From positions 1 to 59,409 of the forward strand of contig NZ_JXDF01000007.1 of NCBI RefSeq assembly GCF_001308195.1: a DNA stretch of 59,409 nt, in the 5' to 3' direction. Source of the stretch: Apilactobacillus kunkeei. GTDB lineage: Bacteria; Bacillota; Bacilli; Lactobacillales; Lactobacillaceae. The notes under the pieces were generated by a model, which searched no databases, had not been told where the DNA came from, and saw nothing but the letters and a program-made list of their open reading frames with translations. The stretch's first letter is position 1. Every line of letters begins with the position of its first letter. Position numbers and translations under genes: made by a program. Positions 31,201 to 40,200 of this stretch are shown here, one piece after another.

Positions 31201-34038
31201 GCAGTAGGTCAAAATCCAAATACAGGTTCTGTAAATGGTGATGAAGCTGCTAAGGGTGCTGCTGCAGCATTTAACGATGTTGCTGGTAAGGACAATGCTA
31301 AGCCAGGAGATCATGCAACTTCTGACAACAACCCAGTATACGAAGCTGCTTACCAAAAGGCATTAGCTGAAGGTAAGAACAACGCTTCTGATGGTGCTGA
31401 AGCATTGTTTGGTGACGATAACCCAACAAACTCAACTGCTAGCGCGTCAACATTGGCTAAGCCAAACGCAACTACTGCTGCAGACAAGGCATTCAACAAG
31501 GGTCTAGAAAATGCTAAGGACGCTCTATCAGACGCCCAAGCAGATAATCCTTCTAAGGATGCACAATACAGTGGCGACAATGCCGACACAGATGCTGGTA
31601 ACGTATACCACGCAACTCAAGATGCATACAATGCTGTATTGAATGGTCAACAACCATTGACTGCTAGTGAACTAGCTGCTAAGGATCCTGTATACGCCGC
31701 TGCATACAAGAACGCATTATCACGTGCTCAAACTGCATCAACTAATGGTGCTACTGACACTAACGATAACGGTTCATCATATGCTCCAAATAGTCTTGCT
31801 CAAGCTGTTTACGAAAAGGCAAGAAATGGCGCAAACAACGCTTACAAAGATGCTCTTCAAAACAAAGATCCAGAACTAAAGGATCACAATGGTATTGATA
31901 AGAGTTCAGTTGCTTACCAAGCAACTGAAAACGCTATCAATGACTACTTGAAGAACAATGGTAATGCTAAGGAAGACCCAACCGCTGCAGGTATGGATCC
32001 AGCTAATGCTCAAGCTTACAAGGCATACTATGAAAAGGCCAAAGCTGCTGTTAGTCAAGCCGCAATTGATGGTGTTAATGCTTACCTAGGTGGTAAGGCA
32101 GTCAACGACGTTCCATCTGTTGAAGGTGACAACGCGGGACTAGGTGAAGTTGCTAAGGAAGCTGCACAACGCGCTGAAAAGGGTCACGAAGACGCAGTTA
32201 ACAACGGTGGCCGTGTCAGCGATGATAACCAATCAATCGCTAAGGATCCATCTTACCTAACTGGTTTGAAGGGTGCTCAAGATGCTGCTAAGGGTGTTGA
32301 AGAAGCTAAGGCTGACGCAACTAACCAACCATCTGCCGCTGCTCCTCAAGCTGAAAAGGATGGATTCAACGGTACTGTTGATGGATACAACAAGGCTGCT
32401 ACTGATGGAAGCATCAAGCCTGAAGATATCGATGCATACATTGCTAATAACCTAGGCAACAAGTCAATCGCTTACCGTGACGCCTTCAAGAACGCTTACC
32501 TAGATGGTCTAAAGGTTGCTAAGACTGGTGCAGATGCTGCAAACGCAAACGAACCAGACGCAACTAAGGGTCAAAACGGTGCTGCTCAAAAGGCACAATC
32601 ACAAGCTTACAACGATGCAACTAATGCATTCCTAGACAAGCTACATGGTGTAGACGACAAGGACGCAACTTCAAACACTCCAGCTGCTGTTGCTGGACGT
32701 CAAAGAGCTAGCCAATACGTACTAGCCCTACAAGATATTGCTGATGGTCATCCAAACACCGGTAGCACAGATCCTGATTACCAAAAGGGACTAGCTACTG
32801 CTGAAGCTGCTGTTGCTCAAGCTGTTGCTGATGCAAAGGCTAACAAGCAATTACCAGCTGACCTAAGTCAAATCCCAGTTCCAAACGGTGTAGACCCAGT
32901 TGCTTACCGTGATGCTTATGCTGGAATCCTAAGTGGTTTCTACAATGGTTACAACAGTAAGTCAACTCAAGCTGGTACAAATGATGCTTACTACAACATT
33001 GCATTTGGTATCGGATTTGCTAAGGGTAAGGCAAGTATCCCAACAGATACTTCTGCTCCGCTAGACTTCTGGAAGAACGATAAGGCACCTAAGATTACCG
33101 ATCCTGCAGTTGCTAAGGCATACAAAGAACAATATGCTCAAGCTAAGGCCGGTTTCTACGATGCTCTTAAGAAGAGAGGCTCTAAGTCAAACAACGAATA
33201 CTACAAGGAAAGTTACAAGACAGCTATGGATGGATTAGCTGGAATGAGACTTGCCGCTAAGGGTGACACTAAAGCCAACCGCGACATTCTTAAGACTAAG
33301 GATGCTGCATTCATAAGTGGTTACAATGGTTACCTAAAGGGTATCGAAGCTGCTAAGAGAACTCTTAAGAAGAACAAGAAGCTTTCTGCTAAGGATCTTC
33401 TAAACAAGGACAAGCTATACAGCTACACCTTCAAGGAAGGTTTGAAGCATGAAATCAAGATTCAAAGATCACACGGTAAGAAGGCCGGAATTAACAAGGC
33501 GCTAGAACGTCATGCAATTCCTAAGGACATTTACACTCATCATTCTGCAACTTATGCTCGTACTTTCGTTGCGACATACAAGAAGGAAATGAAGAGACAT
33601 ATGCCAAGATACATCTACAATGTAGGGACTATCTTCACTCATAACCGTGTTAAATTCACTAACCACACTCGAATCAGAGAATATGCTTACTCAGCAAGAT
33701 ACAATTCAACTGTATTTAGAGTTGTTGGTGTGAAGTACTACAAGAACCGTATCCCAAGATACCGTTTGAGTAATGGTGATGTGGTAACCGCAAGTCAACA
33801 AGTACAAAGCGCTTACTACAAGAAACAATACAAGGAGTACCGTGTAATCAAGCCTACTGGAACATTGATCCATACAGGCAAGACATTCAGTGAACGTAAT
33901 TCAGTAAGAAGATTGTACCGTGGAGAAGTATTCCACGTACGTAAAGTGGTTAAATTCCATGGAATTACTCGTCTATACGTTGGCAAGAATGAATACATTA
34001 CTTCTAACAAGACTTATGTCAAAGCAGTTATTAAATAA
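19198..34038 (+). CDS. Giant secreted repeat protein 2, beta-helix adhesin-like
   Basis: A 4946-residue paralogue of giant protein 1. The frame opens at ATG 19141, but homology, ribosome site and promoter favour TTG 19198. The signal peptide (1-52) carries KKVKKQW and is cut after VAHA. A Thr/Gly/Ser stretch is followed by four 35-residue repeats (about 191-331), the GTGSQ module (about 455), the QQGIKDAETGKW block (about 590), a beta-helix (about 711-1055) and a beta-sandwich-like module (about 1129-1285). The stalk (about 1318-4621) is much richer in Ala and Lys than in the other two and contains recent-looking tandem duplications. The C-terminus (about 4635-4946) is a basic helical part plus two DUF5776-like repeats. 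I saw no Cys after the corrected start. Likely a wall-bound stalked adhesin; the ligand is unknown. Confidence 0.85.
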   Translation: MQYNKNKFNKVNDKKVMKKVKKQWVVVSVATLALFGASAYGMTSTSSVVAHADGTTTGSSETTTQQGGSNGTATTNSGNSGESQSQQGSSQNSGASVDTAALKSAAASQGSSDGTAGVTQSALSSYQDDYNAAYSAASTAASTAASSAGSSDFAAKKSKASYPDHQDAYNTGYDAASSTAQSQQAAAIQRGHDDFAAGNSQATLSSNNDLYSSAYTAASSASAKGHNDFSAGSSHATSLGSDQDVYDTAFNAASNAAFQGLNDFVTGNSRASNYGTDQDVYDTAFETASSAASQGAHDFNTTGSQASNVADQSLYNSAFSSARQTSINNSVAASANATSAGIDDYVEGHTVNSNVGSVNQSTYNTAYSMASGGFNDTLNGNSAAESNASDSNYQKGVGYASGSYAAAMSAAISDAVYGTNNQQSYASDAVQSAFYSAAYAGAESALAQYNNKVGAQGTGSQAYVYYKNTANSVYSTSYAPGSASGANVTNGYVNAANVSYNASYAATYTGQYSDAPQGTVGGADDPKTAHDTAISYENDISNLYDNTTNTGLNGSTSGVTVASQKDIQDNSSLLGALSVVYRYGINNALIQQGIKDAETGKWQGITGANGKTGSIYTPSSNSDNLYDQAYLGAQAAISTQFNGDNYTGVAQLSNPSNFTSAYKVGYNDVYSKDQQGVYYVSTGTQMNKLLTGGSTSVGGTVNSRIDTNHKNIINIINDISLVGNSASNGSNPSLSNSFENLTIDGNNHIADWYNQNYTFNTGGDGNQSVHLQNFKTIYGANYWGPVAFSGTGNVYFKNFNYIGAQLLSAINNQVFMDGNVNVSQRDDFYTSPWESNVVEAGPGNQLNLYIKNLVLNKGAHYFGTAGAHSGTSVVYVSGGNVTLSENSSMTVINRGTGGDSANGYGVQIDGGSLNVNKNANLNIMQDNTTAGSSDGGIYVNGKSYNSNAVTIDGGRINVETANYSNTGSNQLVYVYQGKVLVTNGGVLQAKATNIGNNVPGNGLIYIGSLGQINVANRGNLIVSTPDGSGNSAFPLIYGNLTVNDSGDSHVILDKGSTSSKAVFVNSSGSINSYTGKVNGTIYYNYSMTSNGSSGSETVNALNKDMQSINNKNYASLTSTPQVLEIQSIPSVYFSSPLTTTINSDSTVTVTGYAKVSGYQSAINSGGTDAAYAKNKVYIQYATGNTTGTIYDSLGNASTGPDDYHNLTPISTSVSSANKNDSSIPTTGTISNLDKADTNAYNDDADPSSSIIPIKFTVPLSNVKTVGVYLRYGVNGVYMTALPSNNPSGGSTYASNIEGYQLNNGKLVTAPGANVSIASGNGQDAENGYQKALNDFRNGQNNPDPTQYGRNTDYTNAYDSVMAGAGALTPDLLRQLGVTDPTTAPSFDSIKNNPDLLNKIKGLSSYQSAKNPTAYLQAMGQAYQDYLANKDAVSDINTPNNVNTPTQVNSSSNDALYKSNFNNAYQNAQNAINDAVAGNTSNRPKGTDPIGQQVYDKVQQQYNSGITAMDAVANGDTKAPDNTDPTAFSAAQTAYGQIVKDIRSGKTAPATDFSQAPYNSMTPLQQALYKQGFANAYAKYQTGQQAALNGKGAPSDPQQLAGYNDTKDGFNGNPTSSDQTTEQNSPAYQAGKAAKTDEKTGANSAKTGQSLPASPSQAEIDGYNGTKDAYAVATGKKQLSTDQLKQQSLAYQAAYNDAIGNANQVVSNALSDYKNGNKNAPQGTGVDNQAYTQVQNAAAAGASDANQPNSPAAPDSSQSDAYKEGYDIAKGSADALSGAQKNSNNNDDAYKDAFNNANDGFIGANNTSPEKQTAAYKAGQKAKTDSQDGAALATTGQSLPASPSQAEKDGYQAAKDAYDVATGKKATPDLTNKSLAYKDAYNKTLAAATPVVNNALADYKNGSTTNQPTDLNSADGKLYQAVKDDAAAGEQAANNPNSPAAPDATQSTAYKAGYDIAKGSSDALSGAQKNSNNNDDAYKDAFDNATDGFNGDNNNAPENQTAAYQAGQQAKSDETTGANLATTGQSLPTNPAPSQAKTDGFNATKDALDAATGKQTKLTADQLKQKSLAYQYAYNKELALAGPAATNALADYKSGSQANRPQGNGLNRQAYDKVQNDAAAGASDANNANSADTPASDKTPAYKTGYDIAKGVSDAENGKSKDNSANKDQEYTDAYNNFNDGKAQGESAMLTAPAPANADPATKAGFEYGQGIAALKNAQNPATANDPQGLTAKQQEGYDQAKSGYELALSGQPAPKSPAAAVEGYNYAKALTDGASASTEPTQATGNDDLTTEKNAYADVQAAVAQAKSDARTSNPTPNDGNAHNKDVYDKAYNAALKAYQNSDPSATASSKGINNDVIGAAAFNAAKADGLKLQGANLFTNGSANNQSDPTITDGYKEAKQGYADALHGKASQPNASDAYALGYNAASNDKSGFQNAENGISDNSEAAQGAADAIAKVKNAKGNVDSLSEINDSSKPAAYNNAYNAALEDAKQAARQGIASQLTPDSTNTQAPVPAALADVYKAAANDAQKGYAEGLTGKSVSDSNNASETQGNNKGAADKVKYEAAVQDYANANGNVDAAKAADPTNASDPVYQEALKALNDAANGNNPSDYDKQSPVYVVAYSQALAKKAAMDAIKAANTSANGTEPSRINSINDVPAGVSDKQSYMNAYNDAIKGYNAGKDDNPSVTADNSDPADQQAFKDAKAAGEAARGANDALSGKKSNDEVASDLNSDDPATKAYAQGVTQANNGYAQGLNDATPMSSDDLAKQTPAYQKAYAQGQADKAGVDAAKSQSTPDANNVPSNISNNKPAADAYKGYAAAVAAVKAAKGDATKADRPNDFDSQSSDFKAAYQKAIQDAVDANKAGQDSVDNPSSAAARPSDNPAQAAVYDAARADASKGYAEGLTGKSVSDPNNGNEQAGLQAGANDKAKYEAAVNDYATANGNLDAAKAADPANASDPVYQEALKALDDASKGRTDVNDKSPVYAVANSQALAKKAAMDAINDANKAANGNDPQPITSDNDSRLADTPASDKESYKNAFNDAIKGYNAGKADDSSVTPTNSDPADQQAFKDAKAAGEAARGADALLDGSTTAKDVDGTNANPSYIAGVDEASSGYADGLNGTKNAPEDVQATPAYQKAYAQGQADQAGVSAAKETQNPDTNTAPDTLPSNAAKDAYLGYANAIAAVKNAHGNPSAIQTPANYSQQSPDYKAAYQKALEDAIAANKAGQNAVATPGKNDTKPTDPALAAVYNAAKHDTNKGMAEVLSGKQGSSNHNNANEQAGIQAGTPLQAAYQEASRDFAAGNTDPTHIDQIAQTFGDAAKAQAYKDALAGMMDGSQTPASDQNDPKSSSPIYALAKQQAQNVQNAVAAVQGSQNVASGQSDKDADLASANGYNNPDNKSDMDDAYIAAANAYSDAINHTNGDEPTDQSGFSPADQVAYAQAYKAAKDDAAKGLTDFGNGNKAQQPANPADKAAYDKAQSDALAGLNAGLANKADATKQANNPAYKQGIDDASAIQKAAQDAVNGTPDAGKASLTSDAQKAAYDAIKPAAEAGQAEYSANPDKYAGKTGDDLKNAANQAAQAKYPNDSLKQAAFAQAIEAAGDAFGKGAGAFGNNEQQPAGIAAAGYQAAQQAYDKATNGEPKPDKVNGHYPTPEGVTPSDQYDNTFDAAYNKYKAAADKAAQDTAANGGTAATAANSNDYNAATPKEKAAYDDAATKAAQGIADAKLNDPTKDAQYGTTKDGKFVPNDDTAAQAYAGAKAGYADGKTGSTNEPTNVSPAFKAAYDKANADAKAAAQAGVEDFAKGLSASQPTEDAQAAIDAHDNGYSKAASGYDDAMSNPSGDFSSDSDASYQKGVEMAKAAVAARDNILNNGNDAQPTPGESSTDADVSGAAQAAAAAAKAALADGKNGLDKVTNAGQVPDAFKPYAQIYADAYATVENAAAKAAQDGAKAFVSDGKEGNHVTDPNNKSVDAVANQEGYIDARLGYQDAQENPDAVGQNPNTGSVNGDEAAKGAAAAFNDVAGKDNAKPGDHATSDNNPVYEAAYQKALAEGKNNASDGAEALFGDDNPTNSTASASTLAKPNATTAADKAFNKGLENAKDALSDAQADNPSKDAQYSGDNADTDAGNVYHATQDAYNAVLNGQQPLTASELAAKDPVYAAAYKNALSRAQTASTNGATDTNDNGSSYAPNSLAQAVYEKARNGANNAYKDALQNKDPELKDHNGIDKSSVAYQATENAINDYLKNNGNAKEDPTAAGMDPANAQAYKAYYEKAKAAVSQAAIDGVNAYLGGKAVNDVPSVEGDNAGLGEVAKEAAQRAEKGHEDAVNNGGRVSDDNQSIAKDPSYLTGLKGAQDAAKGVEEAKADATNQPSAAAPQAEKDGFNGTVDGYNKAATDGSIKPEDIDAYIANNLGNKSIAYRDAFKNAYLDGLKVAKTGADAANANEPDATKGQNGAAQKAQSQAYNDATNAFLDKLHGVDDKDATSNTPAAVAGRQRASQYVLALQDIADGHPNTGSTDPDYQKGLATAEAAVAQAVADAKANKQLPADLSQIPVPNGVDPVAYRDAYAGILSGFYNGYNSKSTQAGTNDAYYNIAFGIGFAKGKASIPTDTSAPLDFWKNDKAPKITDPAVAKAYKEQYAQAKAGFYDALKKRGSKSNNEYYKESYKTAMDGLAGMRLAAKGDTKANRDILKTKDAAFISGYNGYLKGIEAAKRTLKKNKKLSAKDLLNKDKLYSYTFKEGLKHEIKIQRSHGKKAGINKALERHAIPKDIYTHHSATYARTFVATYKKEMKRHMPRYIYNVGTIFTHNRVKFTNHTRIREYAYSARYNSTVFRVVGVKYYKNRIPRYRLSNGDVVTASQQVQSAYYKKQYKEYRVIKPTGTLIHTGKTFSERNSVRRLYRGEVFHVRKVVKFHGITRLYVGKNEYITSNKTYVKAVIK
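19768..20190 (+). repeat. Four 35-residue N-terminal repeats unique to giant protein 2
   Basis: Four consecutive units of 34-35 residues begin GHDDF, GHNDF, GLNDF and GAHDF and contain a GNS/GSS turn, a DQDVYDTAF block and AASSAA. They sit between the signal-proximal stretch and the conserved N-terminal module, where giant proteins 1 and 3 have only low-complexity sequence. The last unit is the most diverged. Confidence 0.8.
21330..22360 (+). other. Beta-helix adhesive domain of giant protein 2
   Basis: Counterpart of the domain in giant protein 1. It opens with IINDISLVG and LTIDGNNH, has YIGAQLLSA and HYFGTAG landmarks, then repeated strand turns (LNVNKNANLNIM, VTIDGGRINVE, VLVTNGG, INVANRGNLIV). 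The same inference of a ligand-binding, non-catalytic beta-helix applies. Confidence 0.65.
23962..25653 (+). repeat. 564-nt tandem triplication in giant gene 2
   Basis: Three units of exactly 564 nt (188 codons) lie at 23962, 24526 and 25090. The GGTCAAAGCCTACCA anchor sits at 24136, 24700 and 25264, and GGTGCTCAAAAG at 24526 and 25090. Units 2 and 3 are almost identical over their first 50-60 bases, while unit 1 and the segment after unit 3 have diverged. The constant period without indels points to duplication by slippage or unequal recombination, followed by point drift. Confidence 0.85.
26788..29990 (+). repeat. About 1.1-kb tandem triplication in giant gene 2
   Basis: The block beginning KGYAEGLTGKSVSD occurs at 26788 and 27898 (1110 nt apart) and in a diverged form, KGMAEVLSGKQG, at 28984 (1086 nt). 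Internal marks keep step: DPADQQAFKDAKAAGEAARG at 27280 and 28393, and AYQKAYAQGQAD at 27517 and 28609. Each unit contains several basic YxxGY-type repeats, so this is a higher-order repeat. The far edge is not sharp. Confidence 0.75.
33601..34035 (+). other. C-terminal pair of DUF5776/SLAP-like repeats, giant protein 2
   Basis: Begins MPRYIYNVGT, shares PRYIYNV, YYKNR[IV]PRY, VIKPTG and TSNKT with the other paralogues, and ends the protein. Strongly basic, in contrast with the acidic stalk. Inferred to hold the protein on anionic wall polymers. Confidence 0.65.
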
Positions 34039-34051
34039 TTGCTAATAAAAA

Positions 34052-34082
34052 AGCTACTGGATATTTCCAGTGGCTTTTTTTT
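34052..34082 (+). terminator. Intrinsic terminator of giant gene 2
   Basis: AGCTACTGG (34052-34060) pairs with CCAGTGGCT (34067-34075), with one T-G pair and a 6-nt loop, followed by a run of eight T (34075-34082). Preceding A residues extend the stem. It starts 14 nt after the stop. Confidence 0.88.
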
Positions 34083-34149
34083 ATTTATAACTGTAAAAAA
34101 AATAGTGAAAAAATTAAGAAAATTTTAAGAATAACATTATTGAGTACTT

Positions 34150-34187
34150 TTAATGAACATTGGAGTAGAATAGTGTTAAATTAAGAT
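34150..34187 (+). promoter_or_regulatory. Candidate promoter and shared 13-bp element of giant gene 3
   Basis: TTAATGAACATTG (34150-34162) is identical to 2056-2068. It overlaps a possible -35 TTGGAG (34160-34165), followed after 16 bp by TAAGAT (34182-34187). The start codon is about 60 nt further on. A second AT-rich block shared with gene 1 (TTATATAAAAT, 34213-34223) could be an alternative -10 region. AGGGG (34233-34237) lies 8 nt before ATG 34246. Confidence 0.35.
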
Positions 34188-34245
34188 TAGAGTAATTAGA
34201 CACTTTGTATAGTTATATAAAATCGTGACAAAAGGGGCGATATGT

Positions 34246-37200
34246 ATGCAATATAACAAAAATCAATTTATAAAATCTAACGATAAAAAAATCATGAAAA
34301 AGGTAAAGAAACAATGGGTAGTAGTATCTATTGCAACTTTATCCGTTTTAGGTGCATCAGCGTATGGTATGAATAGTGTTTCTGCCAAAGCTGCTGACAA
34401 TCCTCAACAAGTGGCGCAATCATCTAATAATATTTCTAATAATTCAGGAGATCAGTCTGCCCAAAATCAGGCTAATTCTAATAATGATCAACAATCAGAT
34501 GATAATCAATTGAGTTACCGCGATGGAGATAGTTCGTCATCAAGTACTGTTGATAATACAGATAACTCAGCTCAATTTAGCCAACAAATTAGCCAAGGTG
34601 CTAATGATGCATACAATAAAAAGGGTGATAATTCAATTAATTATAGTGGTCAAGCAAAGGATTATTACCAAGCTGGATATGCTGGAGCTATTAGTGCAAT
34701 GAATGCATACAACACTGATACTAAAGGCCAAGGTACTGGTACTCAAGATACAACGTACTATGGCAATACCCCTAATAGACCACAAGGCTATACTGGTAAC
34801 AATTCTGAGGGTGCCAAAGGTGACAGTGGTGGAGTTAATAACACCACCAATCAGGATACTGGATCTGGTAATAATACATCATCTACCAATTTACCAACTG
34901 ATGGAACTCCCATTAACTATGGAACCCCAAGTAATCCTAATCAGGGTGGTGCAGATGATACCAAGTCAGGATATGCTTCTTCTCAAAAGTATCAAGACAC
35001 TCTTTTGGGTAGATTAAATAGTGTTAACAACCATAGTGTGCAATTTACTAATGGATTTACTATTAATGTTCCAGCCGCTAATGATGTTTTAATTACCAAT
35101 GACAGGAACAAGTACGCCCAAAAAGCAGGATTAGCTACTGCTTTTGATCAAGGGGTGAACTACGCTTTAACCCAACAAGGTTATGCTGATGCTGAGGCCG
35201 GTAAGTGGACTGGTGTCAGAGGAGATGGGACTACTACGTCATATGACTTCTACGATAATGGTAGTACAGATTTACATACATCTAAAAATCCATATGACTT
35301 GGCATATATCGGTGCTAAGGATGCTATTAATGCACAATATGATGGCAGTAATAACTACTTAAAGAATAAATTGCCAAAGGCAATCACTTCATCTCAATAT
35401 GGTTCAGCGTATGTAACTGGTTACAATGATGTTGTTTCAAACATTAACCAAGGAGTAGCTTATGTTACTAATTCAAACCAATTTATTGCGGTAATGACAA
35501 ATGGAAAAGCTAGTTATTCAACTGGTGGTAGTACTCCTGGAAACGTTACTACCGTTAAATTAGCTGCCGATGTGGACTTTACGGGTGCTGTATTCGTAGG
35601 TGAATCTAATAACACTTACACAGGTAATAACGGTCCATTCACTGTTGACGGTCAATTCCATATGTTGGATATGCATGGTGTTAGTTATAAAATCACTAAC
35701 GCAAGCCAAATTAATTTACAAAACTTCCAAGCATTGTATGGATATAATTACTTCGGGCCTTTTGCCCCTGTAAATAGTTCTCAAACGCTTCACTATAAGA
35801 ACTTAAATTATATTGGGTCTCAATTATTAAGTGCTACTAGCAATGACACATATTTTGCTGGTAATGTTAACGTGCTAGTACCACAAGATTTAGTGACTCC
35901 AACTTATTATTCGCCTTTTACAGGATCTAATGGTGTAGCCGTAGAAGGTGGCGGAAATCAAGAAAATCTTGAAATTAAGAACTTTATCCTCGAACCAAAT
36001 GCTAACTATTTCGGTACTGTTGCAAGATCAATTGGTGCCACTATCATTAACGCAGACGGGAACGTTACCTTAGGACAAGGTTCTAAGATGACTTTAATTC
36101 CACGAGGCCAAAATAATGGTAATAGTACTTTTGATGGTGGAGACTGGGGTATCTATTTCTCCGGTGGAGGTCAATTAAATGTTAATAAAGATGCCACTTT
36201 GAATATTATTCCAAGTTATTCACAATATGGTGGTAGTAATTTCGCCGGTGGGGGTATCTCAACAGCTGCACCTACAACAATTAATGTTAATGGTGGTGCC
36301 ATTAATTATATTGTTGATTCCATGCAACCAAACATCTATAACCAAGTACTTGATTTTAAGTCTCGTACAGTAGTTAATGTCTTAAATGGTGGATTAATCC
36401 AAATTAAGTTAACTAATAACCCCGGTCAAGCACCTTCGTACAATGGAATTATTAATTTTGCTGCTGGTGGAGGAATGAATGTTGGAAACCGTGGTAATTT
36501 AATCGTTGAAACCGATGGTACTGGTCAAAAAATGACACCATTCTTTGGTACTCTAAACATCAATAACGTTGGTGCTAGTCATGTTGTTTTAGCAAAGAAC
36601 CCAAATACCGGTTCATTTAGTAATAATGCAATTAGTGCATATACAGTTTCTGTAGATAATAAATTATTCTATTATTTTAACTTACCTTCTGGTTCTATTA
36701 ACTATACAGGTATTGATAGCACTGGTAAAAGTGTCTCTGGAAAAATTACAGACCCTAATAGACTTGAAATTGGTGACGTTCCATCAGTTTCGTTTGTTGG
36801 ACCACTTAATAAGACCATGAATCCCAATGGGACAGCTACCGTAACTGCTTACGCTAAAGTTGCAAAATATGACCCATCAAATGGTCCAATCTACGTAGGT
36901 GTATATGCTGGTGGAGATTCATCAATCGTCAGCGTACCAAGCAAATTAATTAATAACTCTAATAAAAACTCAACAATTACAAACAGTAATGCTCCTGCCG
37001 ATCCAAATCAATACTCAATGACACAAGCTTTGCCATCAAACTATCAAGATGGACAAGTGGTACGTATTGAATTTACTGTTCCTAAATCATTATTAGATAA
37101 CCAATTTACTGGAATTAGACTTACCTATGGAATTAGTTCTGTTACGCAAACCACTGATGGTAATAACTATATAAATGTTACTGAGGGTTATAACAAGGGC

Positions 37201-40200
37201 AGTAACGGTAAGGTTCAAAACGATAGTAATGGAACTATGCAAACCGACCAAGGTAATGTAGCTCAAATGAATCAAGGTATTGTTGATGGAATAAATGATT
37301 CTATTAATGGAAATGGAAACGCTAAGGCAGCACAAAGCTTTAATGTCCAGACCAGTCCTGACTACTTAGGCGGATATGATAGTGCTGTAGCCGGTTACAA
37401 GGCCTTTGATGCAAGTAATCCTGATGCAAACTATACTCAATTAGATAGTTATAATAATTCTTCTAATCCAGCAGCGTTCATTAGAGGATATCAAGAAGCT
37501 TCATACTTAGCAGGTGTTCAGGATGCTAGAAATAATAAACTTCAAAAATTTGCTCAAATTAAAAATGATAGTTATAGAAAAGCAGTTTTTGATTACTTTA
37601 AGGCATCGAATGATAAAGAAGGAAAAGTAACCTTTGATCCTAAAACAGATTTGAATGCTGCTGGATTTCCTGCAGTTGGTATCCAAATTGGAATTGCTGA
37701 TAGAAAAGCCATTGATGCATTTAAACAAGATGAAAAAGCTGGTGTTTCCTTTACCATTGGTAGTTTTAACGGTGATGGATGGAACAGTATTAAAAATGAT
37801 CCAAATGCAGCTGCAGCATATCTATCAGCTGTAATTGGTTTCAATAATGCAATTAATATGCCTGATTCTACTGCTGGTAATCCAGATGCTAACTCTAATT
37901 ATCCTGAAACATATGCCTTCTTAGCTGGAAAGTCCTTGGTTAATGGTGCTAAATCTAAGACTTTACCATCATCACAAGCATCAGCTGACATTCCAATTCC
38001 TGATGCAGGAGTTGCAGGTTACTACTCAGCACAAGCAGGTTTTGCTGCCGTTCAAGCTGCTGTTGCTGCAGTATCTGGTAAAGATGTTACCAAGATTAAG
38101 GAAGCTCAATACAGTGATCCAAGTCAATTGAGTGGAACTACTCAAAAGGCTCCTGATGGGAAGACAAGTATTGACCAAATGGTTTATAAACAAGCTAAGT
38201 ATGGTGCATATCAAGCACTTTTAGGTAAACCAGAAACGGGTCTAAACCAACTTCAATTAGCCGGTTATGTTAATACGATTGGCCCTATTGCAAGTGCAAA
38301 CGGAATTAGTGATTTTAAGAATGGCTTACCACAAGCATATGCACAGAATGATAATTCTATTCGTGCAACTGCATACCGCAATGCATATAACCAAGCGCAA
38401 TCTGCATTTACTAAAGGGCAACAAGATGGTCTTGCTGCTGTTTTAGCGAACGCTAATGTTAGTCATACTGCCAGTGATAGTGCCGCTAATCAAAGTGGAG
38501 AAGCTAGTTCATATAAGATTGGTTATCAAGCCGCAGTGGATGGATATAAAGATGGTTCTGCAGGAACCAATCCATCAACAACTAATAAGGACAACAGCCA
38601 ACCAGCCAGTTACAATTCTGGTTATCAATATGGTATGAATGAAGGACGTCGTACAGCTGGTGCGAATGACTATGTAGCTAAGTCAATTAATTCTAGTGTG
38701 CAAACTAGTGATGCTAAGTACGCTGATGGTATTGCAGCAGCTACACAAGGTTTCAATGATGCATACAACCAAGCACAAGTTATACAAAATCCAACTACGA
38801 CAAGTACTGATCACTCGTACGTAATTGGTTTTAATGCTGGTCTTCAAAAGTATGCAGCAGACGTTCAAGCTCAAAAGGATGCTCAAGGATACATTGATGG
38901 TGCTAATGCATTCATTAATAATAAACAATTAACGGTTCCTTCTGGACAAACAGCTGCATATCAAAATAATTACTCAACAGGATTTCAATCTGCTCAGGCA
39001 GGATTGGCGATGGCATTAAACAATCTAGGTAGTAGTAATCAAGATTTAGATATTGAAGATTATGGTAACTATACGGCTGACGTATCTGGTGCGACAGCCA
39101 TTGGTTACTATGCATTTAATGCTCCTAATACAGGTGCAAAACAAGCCTTTTTAGTCCTAGATGCACAAGGACAAAATATTTCTTCACAAAATAATCCAAC
39201 AGTTGCATATGGAGCTGCCGTAGATGCCTTCTACGGTTCTTTGGCAAACCTTCAACAATCCACATATAATGCTACAAATGATACAACTGCGCCACTTTAT
39301 ATAGCACTACGTCAATTTATTGATAATCGTGGTAGCAAAGAATATTCAGACGGGTACAATGCTTATCTTAAAGGTAATGCTACACCAACTAATGGATTCG
39401 GTATTGCTGGATATAATGATGCCAGTGATGGTTTTAATCAAAAGTCTGCACAAAATGGTGCTAATGTTAACTCAGCTGGTTACAAAGCTGGTTTGACTCA
39501 ATACCAAAACTTCCAAGCAGGGGTCAGCGCGGCTAATGCTGATGCAAGTACAGAACCATCAAATGTTAAAAATAACCAAGATGCTGATGATGCATTTAAT
39601 GCAACTATTCAAGGATACAGTGACGGTGCATACAACCCTAAGTCACAACAACAAACTACTACTCTTACCAATAAGAGCAAGATTTATAAACTGGCATACA
39701 ACCAAGCATTAGCCATTGGTCAACAACTTGGTAACCAAGCCTATAATGACTTAGTTTATGGCAAAGTTACTGCGTCAACCACGCCACAAGATAAAGGTGG
39801 ACAAACATTAGCATACTATGCGGTTGTAAATGCTATTATTACAGGTTTTCAAGATGGTCTTGGAGGAACAGATAAGAACTATTCTCCTCAATATGAAAAT
39901 GGTTATCAATTAGGTCAAATCACCTACCAATCAGCGATTAACACAGCTGCTAGTCTTTCAACAGCTTCCCGTGTTAACAATGATAAAAATTTACCAACTA
40001 ACACTTATGCCTCTAACGATGCTAATAATGCTGTTATTGATGCATATAACGATATGTTACGTGGAACAGGCCAAAACCAAAGTGATTTGGATAAAGATAG
40101 TCTTGTCTATAATACCTTCTACAATATATTATTTAGCCAACTACAAACTGAATATAACAATGGTCAAAATGATTTCAATAATCAGACCACTTATACTGGT

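Noticed and set aside
34225-34245. N-terminal extension of giant protein 3 from GTG 34225
   Set aside because: It would translate the ribosome site AGGGG itself; ATG 34246 has correct spacing and homology.
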